The translations under genes were made by a program, and so were the position numbers. Positions 25,870 to 33,202 of a stretch of 64,000 nucleotides of DNA are shown here, one piece after another (the first letter of the stretch is position 1; every line of letters begins with the position of its first letter). The stretch comes from Sinosporangium siamense (GTDB lineage Bacteria > Actinomycetota > Actinomycetes > Streptosporangiales > Streptosporangiaceae). Below the pieces are notes generated by a model, which had not been told where the DNA came from, did not search any database, and saw only the letters and a list, made by a program, of their open reading frames with translations. The stretch is from the NCBI RefSeq assembly GCF_016863435.1, contig NZ_BOOW01000023.1, positions 62,001-126,000 on the forward strand, written 5' to 3'.

Positions 25870-25965
25870 CCGCAAGGTTCGGCCCCCAGAAACACCCCGG
25901 CCCAAGTCCGCGCTCTCTATGCCCGCAGGGTACGGCGGAGCCAAGGGGGCCAGCGCGGCCTCGAC
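25870..25965 (-). pseudogene. msrA N-terminal remnant
   Basis: The minus strand encodes [20 protein letters not shown], matching residues around the catalytic Cys of the intact msrA at 28882-29541 ([20 protein letters not shown]). The codons TGT TTC TGG GG of the active site survive, but one base is lost before them, so they are out of frame. About 95 bases remain. Confidence 0.65.
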
Positions 25966-25974
25966 CTCGGCGCC

Positions 25975-26130
25975 GAGATAGCCGGCAGCCGCACCACGGA
26001 CATCACCCGCAGGTACGTCGCGGCCTTCTTCGACCTGCACCTGCGCAAGAAGCCTCGACCGCTGCTGGACAAGCCGTCGGCCCGCTACCCCGAAGTCAAG
26101 CACTGCTCCCCCGAGACGAAAACCTGCTAG
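25975..26130 (+). pseudogene. C-terminal remnant of an alpha/beta hydrolase
   Basis: The plus strand encodes TDITRRYVAAFFDLHLRKK then LLDKPSARYPEVKHCSP and a stop, the typical tail of secreted PAF-acetylhydrolase/lipase-type hydrolases. The catalytic domain is absent; upstream lies antisense msrA debris. It overlaps the end of the next minus-strand gene by four bases. Confidence 0.55.
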
Positions 26131-26807
26131 CGCAGTGCCTCCTGCGGCTTCTCGGACAGGTAGCGCCACCCCAGCACCCCGTACCAGATCATGATCGGCA
26201 GATGGAGGGCGTATCCGAGCTGTTCCAGCGCCGCCGTCGGCCCAGCGGTCCCGGTCGTCCACGGAAGGGCGACCGCGGCCAAACCTGAGATCGCGGCGAC
26301 CGCACCGGCGATGCGGAGCCTGCTGGACATCGGGATGGCGACCGCTGCCGCGGCTGTGGCTGCGACCCACAGCAGCCCGGCCAGGTTGACCCCCCACTTG
26401 GCGGTGAGCATCACCGCCAAGGCCACGGTGGTGGCCGCCGGGGCGGCGGGGTCGGCGGCCAGCTGAGTCAGTGCCAGGTTCCCGGCGTCGTGAAGCAGGC
26501 CCGCGAGCCCGGCGGCGGCCAGCAGCCCGCCGGCCAGCCTCTCCAGGTGCGGTTTGGGTGCCTCGGCAGAGCGAGCAGACATCAGGAGCCCGGCCGCGGT
26601 CAGTGCCAGCCAGCCCAGCACGTCCAATGCCAGCTCGGTCAGATGCAGTCCGGACCGCTCAGCCACCGCGGCCAGCGCGGCGGCAGGATCGGCCGAATTC
26701 AGGGTCAACCCCGATGGCACCACGATGGCCACAGCGACAATCATGGCCACTAACGAGGTCAGCAGCAGGACACCGGTAAGCCGGGTCCGAGGGTACGAAT
26801 CGGTCAT
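26127..26807 (-). CDS. Membrane protein divergent from a MerR regulator
   Basis: A 226-residue protein with about seven hydrophobic helices (LLLTSLVAMIVAVAIVV at the start, LPIMIWYGVLGWRYL at the end). The PIMIWYGVLGWRYL ending resembles DUF4386-like or DoxX-like membrane proteins, but I cannot name the family. The ATG at 26807 lacks an obvious ribosome binding site and may be leaderless. It is divergent from merR with a shared ~60-base control region containing a MerR-type dyad, so it is the likely regulatory target. Confidence 0.7.
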   Translation of the reverse strand: MTDSYPRTRLTGVLLLTSLVAMIVAVAIVVPSGLTLNSADPAAALAAVAERSGLHLTELALDVLGWLALTAAGLLMSARSAEAPKPHLERLAGGLLAAAGLAGLLHDAGNLALTQLAADPAAPAATTVALAVMLTAKWGVNLAGLLWVAATAAAAVAIPMSSRLRIAGAVAAISGLAAVALPWTTGTAGPTAALEQLGYALHLPIMIWYGVLGWRYLSEKPQEALR

Positions 26808-26822
26808 GGACGGTGACGGTAG

Positions 26823-26844
26823 AACCTTGCCGCAGGGGCAAAGT
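26823..26844. promoter_or_regulatory. Putative MerR-type operator
   Basis: ACCTTGCCGCAGGGGCAAAGT is an imperfect dyad (CCTTGCC / GGGCAAA) of the sort MerR-family drug/multi-ligand sensors bind between -35 and -10. It lies between the divergent membrane-protein and merR genes. Confidence 0.5.
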
Positions 26845-26869
26845 CAACATGCCGCGGAGAGGAGCCAAG

Positions 26870-27607
26870 GTGTGGCGGATCGGTCAACTGGCGCACATGG
26901 TCGGCGTGTCCGAACGTACCCTGCGCCATTACGACAAGATCGGACTGCTGGCTCCCGCCGCAGTGGACCGGGGCACCGGCTATCGCTGGTACGGCGTGGC
27001 CGAGCTGTCACGGCTGGAACGCATCCGTGGCCTGCAACGTCTCGGCCTGCCGCTGCGCCAGATCGCCGATCTGCTGGACGCTCCCGAGGCGCAGCTGCGA
27101 CAAGCCTTATCCGAGATCGTGACGGGCATCCAGCGTGACATCGCCGCTTTAGCCGCCACCGCGGCTCATGCCGAGGACCACCTCGCCACGCCGATGTCGA
27201 TCCTGCCGCAGCAGGCCGCCATGAGACCGCGCCGCCTACGCGTACGCCGGCTGCATCTCGACCATCCGTCCGAGCTCGCCGCCGTGTGCCCGGCACCGCC
27301 GGCGACCCTGCTGACCTGGCTGCGCGGACAGCCGACCGGCGGGTTCACGGCGGCGGTGACCACCGACCGCGCCGGCGAGCAGCTCACCCTGCCCGCCCGT
27401 GCCGTCGTGCGAGCCGTCATTCCGCCTTCCACAGACGTGGTCCGCGCCGGACAGGAGCTGTTCGACTGGCTACACCGCCACCACCTGGCCATCACCGGCC
27501 CCACCGTGGAAGAACACCTCATCGACGCCGAAGGCGCCCACGCCATCGTTCTGGAAGCACCCATAAAACGGCACCCCCCTACCGCTCCTCGAACCGGGGC
27601 CGGATAA
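26870..27607 (+). CDS. MerR-family transcriptional regulator
   Basis: A 245-residue regulator. The N-terminal MerR winged helix (VWRIGQLAHMVGVSERTLRH, then YDKIGLLAP) and a dimerisation coiled coil (ALSEIVTGIQRDIAALAATA) precede a ~120-residue C-terminal domain related to GyrI-like effector-binding domains, so it probably senses a small molecule. I chose GTG 26870, which has GGAGAGGAG at good spacing and leaves the operator-like dyad outside the gene; ATG 26849 is the alternative. Divergent from a membrane-protein gene. Confidence 0.85.
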   Translation: MWRIGQLAHMVGVSERTLRHYDKIGLLAPAAVDRGTGYRWYGVAELSRLERIRGLQRLGLPLRQIADLLDAPEAQLRQALSEIVTGIQRDIAALAATAAHAEDHLATPMSILPQQAAMRPRRLRVRRLHLDHPSELAAVCPAPPATLLTWLRGQPTGGFTAAVTTDRAGEQLTLPARAVVRAVIPPSTDVVRAGQELFDWLHRHHLAITGPTVEEHLIDAEGAHAIVLEAPIKRHPPTAPRTGAG

Positions 27608-27670
27608 CAGGACAGCTCACACCCAGGAGCTGAGCGTGAGCCGCACGCCGATGTCCGCGAAGTCGGTAGG

Positions 27671-27730
27671 CGCCAGGCCCGTCGGGCACAAGACGCCCGA
27701 GCCGCCGATCTCGCAGTACCCCGCACCGAA
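27671..27730 (-). pseudogene. msrA-like C-terminal remnant
   Basis: The minus strand encodes GYCEIGGSGVLCPTGLA, close to the C-terminal resolving-Cys region of the intact MsrA ([17 protein letters not shown]). It follows the truncated toxin fragment. The sequence then runs on into unrelated residues, so the tail may belong to another protein; assignment is tentative. Confidence 0.45.
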
Positions 27731-27745
27731 CGGCAACTGGGGCTT

Positions 27746-27823
27746 CTAGTCCTTGGGCACTGCATCCGGACCGATCCTGCGGAGATCATCAACGGCCGGA
27801 ACGGTGAATACGACGTCGGACGC
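27746..27823 (-). pseudogene. RelE-like toxin remnant (paralogue of 10750-11268)
   Basis: Twenty-five codons match the start of the toxin at 11268 (SDVVFTVPAVDDLRRIG here, SEVVFTAPAIDDLRRIG there), then a TAG. The start position, two bases after the antitoxin stop as in the intact pair, now reads GCG instead of GTG. The toxin has thus lost its start codon and about 145 residues. Confidence 0.8.
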
Positions 27824-27825
27824 CG

Positions 27826-28116
27826 CTACTCGTCGTCATCCGAAAGTGCGGCCAGCGACTCACGGGTATGCCCGAAGGCGGAAAGGACATCGTCGATCGA
27901 CGTCCGTCGCCCGCTGTCGGTCGCCGCCCGCGCAAGAACCAGCGCCAGATCCCGCAAATCGGCCGCGGCCTCTTCCAACTCGTTGAGGCGCCGTATGCTC
28001 ACGACCGCCGCAACCGGCTGATGCCGACGGGTCACCACCAGATCCGCCCCCTGCTCCGCATCAGCCACCAGACGGGCCACCCCTCGCTGCGCGGCCTCGG
28101 TGACCGCATGAGACAC
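27826..28116 (-). CDS. Phd/YefM-family antitoxin, second copy, orphan
   Basis: A 96-residue antitoxin. From VTEAAQRGVARLVADAEQG onward it is almost identical to the antitoxin at 11271-11579 across about 85 residues, with differences near AATDSGRRTSID. Its first residues differ (MSHA), because the 5' end is joined to msrA C-terminal debris, so the native promoter and operator are probably gone. The GTG at 28116 is the likely start. With its toxin deleted it is an orphan. It could still neutralise the intact paralogous toxin if expressed. Confidence 0.75.
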   Translation of the reverse strand: MSHAVTEAAQRGVARLVADAEQGADLVVTRRHQPVAAVVSIRRLNELEEAAADLRDLALVLARAATDSGRRTSIDDVLSAFGHTRESLAALSDDDE

Positions 28117-28170
28117 CGTGCCCCCGATGCCGCAATAGCCGCCGGGGTTTTGTACTGGTGGTAGCGGTTC
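28114..28170 (-). pseudogene. msrA C-terminal remnant fused to the orphan antitoxin
   Basis: The minus strand reads as YHQY, then [11 protein letters not shown]-like codons (GGCGGCTATTGCGGCATCGG), closely matching the end of msrA at 28882-29541. One base is lost within ACGGGTGTCTC, and the sequence then joins the antitoxin gene. Confidence 0.65.
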
Positions 28171-28185
28171 GCTCCAGGCAGCAAT

Positions 28186-28602
28186 TCACAGCTCCTCTGG
28201 GAGGAGAACGAGCGAACCCATGTGTGCGGGCCGGACCACAGTGAAGTGACGGCGATCAAGCGTGGCAACCTCTGCGATGTCCAATCGCTCAGCGATCGCG
28301 ATCACCGAAGCATCGACCGCCCCATGAGGCAGACTCGCGTACGTCTCGACCAAGGAACTCATGCGAGTCAAGTCCTCTGCCGTGAGCTCGACCAGCGTCA
28401 AACCCGACCCGAAGGACTGCAGAAAGGCCGCCTCGGCCTTGCTGCCCTGCCTGCTTTCGGCGAGCTGGCACACCTCGGTGATCACCGTAGGCGGGACGAG
28501 CAAGGGGCCGGGATGACTAGGCAGAAGGCTCGCACACGCCTTGTGATGGTTGTCGCGGCTGTTGATCGCGGCTACCAACGGACCTGAGTCTAGGACGATC
28601 AC
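28186..28602 (-). CDS. VapC-like PIN-domain toxin
   Basis: A 138-residue PIN-domain ribonuclease. Catalytic acids are in MIVLDSGPLVAAI (Asp5), VITEVCQLAE (Glu43), HGAVDASVIAIAERL (Asp97) and VATLDRRHF (Asp115). The ATG at 28602 overlaps the stop of the upstream antitoxin gene by four bases. VapC toxins cut tRNA or rRNA and are blocked by their VapB partner. Full length and all four acidic residues are present, so it should be active. Confidence 0.85.
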   Translation of the reverse strand: MIVLDSGPLVAAINSRDNHHKACASLLPSHPGPLLVPPTVITEVCQLAESRQGSKAEAAFLQSFGSGLTLVELTAEDLTRMSSLVETYASLPHGAVDASVIAIAERLDIAEVATLDRRHFTVVRPAHMGSLVLLPEEL

Positions 28603-28826
28603 AAAGAGTGATTGTCCTCCGAACGGAGGATCTCCTCGGCACGTTCCGCGAAATCCGGCTCCACATCCAGCATGCCGATGAACGGCAAGTCACGAACTGG
28701 TTGCGGCTCACCGAGTTGATCCCGGACAAGGCGAAGCAGAGGGGCGACCTTCTCCTCCGGCAGCCGATCCACCAAGTGATGGAGTTCCTCGCGCATCACG
28801 CTCATATCACCGAGTGTAGAAGACAC
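28599..28826 (-). CDS. VapB-like antitoxin
   Basis: A 75-residue protein, mostly helical (MREELHHLVDRLPEEKVAPL, LRLVRDQLGEP) with an acidic C-terminal toxin-wrapping tail (EPDFAERAEEILRSED). It lies directly before and overlaps the PIN toxin gene. The N-terminal half resembles the RHH/DUF2281-like antitoxins found with PIN proteins. Possible starts at 28826 or at internal ATG 28805 (MSVMREEL). Confidence 0.75.
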   Translation of the reverse strand: MSSTLGDMSVMREELHHLVDRLPEEKVAPLLRLVRDQLGEPQPVRDLPFIGMLDVEPDFAERAEEILRSEDNHSL

Positions 28827-28881
28827 ATGCCCGCCTCAGAGAGCAAGCTCTTGATCAATTAGCAGAGCGGCCCTGCGCTCT

Positions 28882-29541
28882 TCATGCCTCGCCGGACGTC
28901 AGGCCAACCGGGCAGGAGACACCCGTGCCCCCGATGCCGCAGTAGCCACCAGGGTTCTTAAAAAGATATTGCTGGTGATAGTCCTCGGCGAAGTAGAACT
29001 CCGGGGCGGGGGCGATCTCCGTGGTGATGGCAGGGTAGCCGTTCGCGGTGAGGACGGTCTGGTAGGCGTCGCGGGAGGCCAAGGCGGCCTTCTCCTGCTC
29101 GGGGCTGTGGGTGTAGATCGCCGAGCGGTATTGCGTGCCGATGTCGTTGCCCTGGCGCATGCCCTGGGTGGGGTCGTGGGCCTCCCAGAAGACCTTGAGG
29201 AGCTCCTCGTAGCTCACCTTGGCGGGGTCGAACACTACGCGGACGACCTCGGTGTGGCCGGTGCGGCCCGAGCAGGTCTCTTCGTAGGTCGGGTTCTCCG
29301 TGTAGCCGCCCTGATAACCCACGGCGGTGGTCACCACGCCGGGGGTTTGCCAGAACTTGCGTTCCGCGCCCCAGAAACAGCCCAGCCCGAAGTCCGCGAT
29401 CTCCACCCCGGCGGGGTACGGCGGAGCGAGCGGGGCGTCGAGGACGGCGTGGCGTGGGGGCACGGGGATGGGGGTGGGGCGCCCGGGGAGGGCGTCTTCT
29501 CGTGTGACCATCGTGGTCTTGTTGCCGAACAGCCAACCCAT
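28882..29541 (-). CDS. msrA: Peptide-methionine (S)-S-oxide reductase MsrA
   Basis: A 219-residue enzyme that reduces methionine-S-sulfoxide in proteins and so repairs oxidative damage. The catalytic Cys is in [10 protein letters not shown] (~55). Conserved [10 protein letters not shown] and [15 protein letters not shown] follow. The C-terminal resolving cysteines are in [17 protein letters not shown] 29541 (MGWLFGNKT) is preferred to the longer frame because GAGGGTGAGATC precedes it. It is the intact source of, or relative to, three short remnants at 25.9, 27.7 and 28.1 kb. Confidence 0.93.
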   Translation of the reverse strand: MGWLFGNKTTMVTREDALPGRPTPIPVPPRHAVLDAPLAPPYPAGVEIADFGLGCFWGAERKFWQTPGVVTTAVGYQGGYTENPTYEETCSGRTGHTEVVRVVFDPAKVSYEELLKVFWEAHDPTQGMRQGNDIGTQYRSAIYTHSPEQEKAALASRDAYQTVLTANGYPAITTEIAPAPEFYFAEDYHQQYLFKNPGGYCGIGGTGVSCPVGLTSGEA

Positions 29542-29562
29542 GATCTCACCCTCCGAATCGGC

Positions 29563-29612
29563 GCAGTGCCCACTCAAGCAGTGCCCACTTAACCAAGCAG
29601 TGCTCACTCAAC
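29563..29612 (-). repeat. Short tandem repeat upstream of msrA
   Basis: Three copies of the unit AGCAGTGCCCACTCAA (with C/T changes and a CCA insertion) lie 22-70 bases before the msrA start. They may reflect slippage or an operator array. Confidence 0.5.
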
Positions 29613-29718
29613 ATGCCCATCGACCTCAACCAGTGTAGGTCGGCCGTGATTCCCGTTAGCAGTGCTTAACTGTCCGACAAGTGATACTTATTTGTGTTAA
29701 ATGCTGTAAGCAGTAAAA

Positions 29719-30672
29719 ATGGGGTACATGCCTGAGTCTCGCAAGGGTGTCCTATACGGCATCGCCGCCTACACCATGTGGGGCTTGTTCCCCCTCTACT
29801 GGCCGCTCGTCAAGCCTTCAGCACCCGTCGAGATCCTCGCCCACCGCATGGCATGGTCCCTGGTGGCAGTCGTGGCGATCCTCGCGATTCGCCGGCACTG
29901 GTCGTGGTTCCGGCAGATCATGCGCCAACCCCGCATTCTCGCCCTCCTGGTGGTGGCCGCCGTGGTCATCTCCGTCAACTGGGGCCTCTATATCTACGCC
30001 GTCAACACCGGCCGCGTCGTCGAGGCGGCTCTCGGCTATTTCATCAACCCCCTCGTCAGCGTGCTCTTCGGCGTGATGGTGCTGCGTGAGCGGCTGCGGC
30101 GGTGGCAGTGGGTGGCGGTGGCCCTTGGGGCGGTGGCCGTCCTGGTGCTGGCGGTGGACTACGGCAGGCCGCCGTGGATCGCGCTGGTGCTGGCGTTCAG
30201 TTTCGCGGTCTACGGGCTGGTGAAGAAGACCGCCAATGTGGGGGCCGCCGAGAGTCTCACCATGGAGACGCTGCTGCTGCTGGCCCCCGCGCTCGCCTAC
30301 CTGATCATGCTGGAGCAGAACGGCACAGCCACGTTCGGCCACAACGGCCCGCTGCACGCGGCGCTGCTGGCGGCGGCCGGGGTCGTGACCGCGGTGCCGC
30401 TGTTGTGCTTCACGGCGGCGGCCATCAGGGTGCCGCTCACTGTGATCGGGCTCCTGCAGTACATCGCGCCGACGCTCCAGTTCCTCTGCGGCGTGCTGAT
30501 CATCAAGGAGGTCATGCCGGCGAGCCGCTGGATCGGGTTCGCGATTGTGTGGGCGGGGCTGGCGGTGTTCAGCTGGGACAGTCTGCGCACCGCCCGCCTG
30601 GCGCGCCGTGCGGCGCTGGCCATGGAGACCGTGGCGCCGCCGCAGGTTCAGCCGGAGCGTTCTAGCACGTAG
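29719..30672 (+). CDS. rarD: EamA-family transporter RarD
   Basis: A 317-residue membrane protein with ten hydrophobic helices in two EamA repeats. The N-terminal signature is KGVLYGIAAYTMWGLFPLYW, the characteristic opening of RarD. RarD homologues are drug/metabolite exporters of unknown substrate. ATG 29719 is the longest start; ATG 29728 (MPESRKG) is equally likely. The gene converges with the polyprenyl synthase gene and their 3' ends overlap by 25 bases. The upstream 80 bases are A/T-rich for this genome and probably hold the promoter. Confidence 0.9.
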   Translation: MGYMPESRKGVLYGIAAYTMWGLFPLYWPLVKPSAPVEILAHRMAWSLVAVVAILAIRRHWSWFRQIMRQPRILALLVVAAVVISVNWGLYIYAVNTGRVVEAALGYFINPLVSVLFGVMVLRERLRRWQWVAVALGAVAVLVLAVDYGRPPWIALVLAFSFAVYGLVKKTANVGAAESLTMETLLLLAPALAYLIMLEQNGTATFGHNGPLHAALLAAAGVVTAVPLLCFTAAAIRVPLTVIGLLQYIAPTLQFLCGVLIIKEVMPASRWIGFAIVWAGLAVFSWDSLRTARLARRAALAMETVAPPQVQPERSST

Positions 30673-31643
30673 TCGCAGAGGGCCATGAACGCCGCTCTGG
30701 CCGGGATGTCGGGCAGGGCGGCGATGTCGTGACGGGCCCTGTCGGTCCAGGCGAGGAGTTCGGCGCGGGCGAGCGCCATCGCGGGGTGGGCGCGCAGCAG
30801 GGTGAGTGCCTCGTCGATGTCGACCTCGGCGACGGGGCCGGCGAGGAGCTCACGCAGGCGGGCGTCGGCGGGGTCGGTGGAGGCGAGCACGTGGAGCACG
30901 GGGAGGGTGCGGATGCCCTCTCTAAGGTCTGTGCCGGGGAGTTTGCCGGACTCCGCGGAGGTGGCGGCGACATCGATGAGATCGTCGCCGAGTTGCCAGG
31001 AGACGCCGATGGCCTCGCAGACGCGGGTGAGCCGGTCGACGATCTCGTTGTCCGCCCCGGCCAGCATGGCGCCGAAGCGGCCTGAGGTGGCGATGAGGGA
31101 GCCGGTCTTGTCGGCCAGCACCTCGATGTAGTGCTTGACGGGATCCTCGCCGTCGCGGGGGCCGATGGTCTCGCGGATCTGGCCGCGCACCAGGCGGGAG
31201 AAGGTCTGGGCCTGGATGCGGATCATCTCAGGGCCGAGGTCGGCGAGGATCTCGGACGCCTGGGCGAACAGGTAGTCACCGGTGAGGATCGCCACCGTGT
31301 TGTCCCACCGGGCGTTGGCGGTGGGTGAGCCGCGGCGCACGCGAGCCTCGTCCATGACGTCGTCGTGGTAGAGCGTGGCGACGTGGGTGAGCTCCATGAC
31401 AACGGCTCCGGGCACCACGCCTGGGGCGGGGCCGGAGCCGAACTGCGCGGCGAGCAACACGAGCATGGCCCGGAAACGTTTGCCGCCGGCTTCGATGAGG
31501 TGTTTGGACGCCTCCGTGACGAAGGCGTCCTCACACTCCACCGATGTCCTGAGGAGTTTTTCCGCTGCGGCCAACCCGGTGGCCACATCTCGCGCCAACC
31601 GTTCGTCGACGAAGGGCAGGTCAACAACCGGTGGCGCGGCCAA
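30648..31643 (-). CDS. Polyprenyl diphosphate synthase (menaquinone side chain)
   Basis: A 331-residue trans-isoprenyl diphosphate synthase. The first Asp-rich motif DDVMD is at 94-98 with downstream RRG, and the second, DDLID, at 220-224; both bind the magnesium-diphosphate. Small residues upstream of the first motif (VMELTHVATLYHDD) fit a long-chain enzyme (C35-C45). It follows nuoN by eight bases in the same direction, and with menG and the geranylgeranyl-reductase-like gene upstream of nuoA it implies menaquinone-tail synthesis co-ordinated with complex I. The chain length cannot be read from sequence. Confidence 0.92.
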   Translation of the reverse strand: MAAPPVVDLPFVDERLARDVATGLAAAEKLLRTSVECEDAFVTEASKHLIEAGGKRFRAMLVLLAAQFGSGPAPGVVPGAVVMELTHVATLYHDDVMDEARVRRGSPTANARWDNTVAILTGDYLFAQASEILADLGPEMIRIQAQTFSRLVRGQIRETIGPRDGEDPVKHYIEVLADKTGSLIATSGRFGAMLAGADNEIVDRLTRVCEAIGVSWQLGDDLIDVAATSAESGKLPGTDLREGIRTLPVLHVLASTDPADARLRELLAGPVAEVDIDEALTLLRAHPAMALARAELLAWTDRARHDIAALPDIPARAAFMALCDYVLERSG

Positions 31644-31651
31644 GGGAACTC

Positions 31652-33202
31652 CTATCGAACAAACAACGTAGCTGCGGCCTTATTGGCCAGATCGAGCATG
31701 GGCTCTGGGAACACCCCAAGGACTACGGTAGCCGCTGCCGCGACGGCGACCACCGTAGCGGTGCCGATAGTAGGGGCCGCGACACTCGGGCCGTCCGCCG
31801 CCGGGTCGCTGAAGAACATCAGCACGATGACCCGCACGTAGAAGAACGCGGCGATGGCCGAGGTCACGACACCGACGATCACCAGGGGCAGCACCCCGCC
31901 CGCCACGGCGGCCGAGAACACGGCGTACTTTCCGAAGAATCCGCTGGTCAGCGGGATGCCGGCGAAGGCTAGCAGGAAGAACGCGAAGATCCCGGCGAGC
32001 ATCGGCGACCGCTTGCCGAGGCCGGCCCAGCGGGACAGGTGCCCGGCCTCGCCACCCGCGTCGCGCACCATCGTGACGATGGCGAACGCGCCGACCGTGG
32101 TGATGCCGTATGCGAGGAGGTAGAACAGCAGCCCGGACAGGGCGTTCTGGTTCTGCTCCGGCCCGCCGGTCGCGATCACGCCCGTGAGCAGGAAACCCGC
32201 GTGCGCGATGGACGAGTAGGCCAGCATGCGCTTGATGTCGGTCTGCGTGATGGCGAGGATCGCACCCACAACCATCGTGAGAATCGCCACACCCCACATG
32301 ACAGGGCGCCAATCCCACTCGAAGCCCCCCAGAGCCACCCAGAAGACCCGCAGAACGGCCCCAAAGGCCGCAACAAGGGTGCCCGAGGCCATCAGGGCGG
32401 TGATGGGTGTAGGCGCACCCTGGTAAACATCCGGCTTCCACGCCTGGAACGGCGCAGCACCGATCTTGAACAGCAGACCCACACCGAGAAGCGCCGTGCC
32501 GACGACCAGCAGGGTGTCCTGGCCACCGACGTTGGGCAGCGCCTGGTGAATGGCGGACAGGTCGACCGACCCGGCGTAGCCGTACACGAACGCCATGCCG
32601 AACAGGAAGAACGCCGACGAGAACGCCCCAAGCAGGAAGTACTTGACCGCGGCCTCCTGGGACAGGAGACGCCGGCGGCGGGCCAGCCCGCACAGGAGGT
32701 AGAGCGGCAGTGACATGACCTCAAGGGCCACGAACATGATCAGCAGGTCGTTCGAGGCGGCGAAGAGCAGCATGCCGCCCACGGCGAACAGCACGAGCGG
32801 GTAGACCTCGGTCTGGGACATCCCCGCGACCTCGGCGTCCTCCTCCTCGATGCTTCCGGGGACGGCGGAGGCCTGCGCGACGAAGTTGTCCTCGTCGTTG
32901 ATCAGGAGCACGCTGACGAAGGCCAGCACCGCGATGACGGCCCACAGGAACAGCGTGGGCCCGTCCACCGCCACCGCCCCCATGGCGGAGGGGGCGGTCG
33001 GCACGCCGTTGACGAACACCTGCACAAGCACCAGCGCGAACGAGCCGACCAGCGCGAGCAGCGTCAACGGAACATGGATGGCCTTACGCATGTAGCGCGG
33101 GGCGAACGCCTCGACGAGAACTCCAAGGATGGCCGCCCCGAAGACGAGCAGCATCGGAGCGAGCTGCCCGTATTCGATGGTCGGCGCGGCGATCTCGTTC
33201 AC
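31652..33202 (-). CDS. nuoN: NADH-quinone oxidoreductase subunit N
   Basis: A 516-residue Mrp-antiporter-like proton-pumping subunit with about 14 helices. The key lysine/histidine region is GAAPFQAWKPDVYQGAPTPI, and TDIKRMLAYSSIAHAGFLL is the conserved helix 7-8 motif. Start ATG 33202 overlaps the nuoM stop (ATGA). It is the last nuo gene; the polyprenyl synthase gene follows. Confidence 0.96.
   Translation of the reverse strand: MNEIAAPTIEYGQLAPMLLVFGAAILGVLVEAFAPRYMRKAIHVPLTLLALVGSFALVLVQVFVNGVPTAPSAMGAVAVDGPTLFLWAVIAVLAFVSVLLINDEDNFVAQASAVPGSIEEEDAEVAGMSQTEVYPLVLFAVGGMLLFAASNDLLIMFVALEVMSLPLYLLCGLARRRRLLSQEAAVKYFLLGAFSSAFFLFGMAFVYGYAGSVDLSAIHQALPNVGGQDTLLVVGTALLGVGLLFKIGAAPFQAWKPDVYQGAPTPITALMASGTLVAAFGAVLRVFWVALGGFEWDWRPVMWGVAILTMVVGAILAITQTDIKRMLAYSSIAHAGFLLTGVIATGGPEQNQNALSGLLFYLLAYGITTVGAFAIVTMVRDAGGEAGHLSRWAGLGKRSPMLAGIFAFFLLAFAGIPLTSGFFGKYAVFSAAVAGGVLPLVIVGVVTSAIAAFFYVRVIVLMFFSDPAADGPSVAAPTIGTATVVAVAAAATVVLGVFPEPMLDLANKAAATLFVR

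Noticed and set aside
26127-29541. A complete insertion sequence as the cause of the fragments
   Set aside because: No transposase frame, terminal inverted repeats or target duplications could be found by reading.
29563-29612. CRISPR-like repeats upstream of msrA
   Set aside because: The three units are contiguous and imperfect with no unique spacers, and no cas genes are present.
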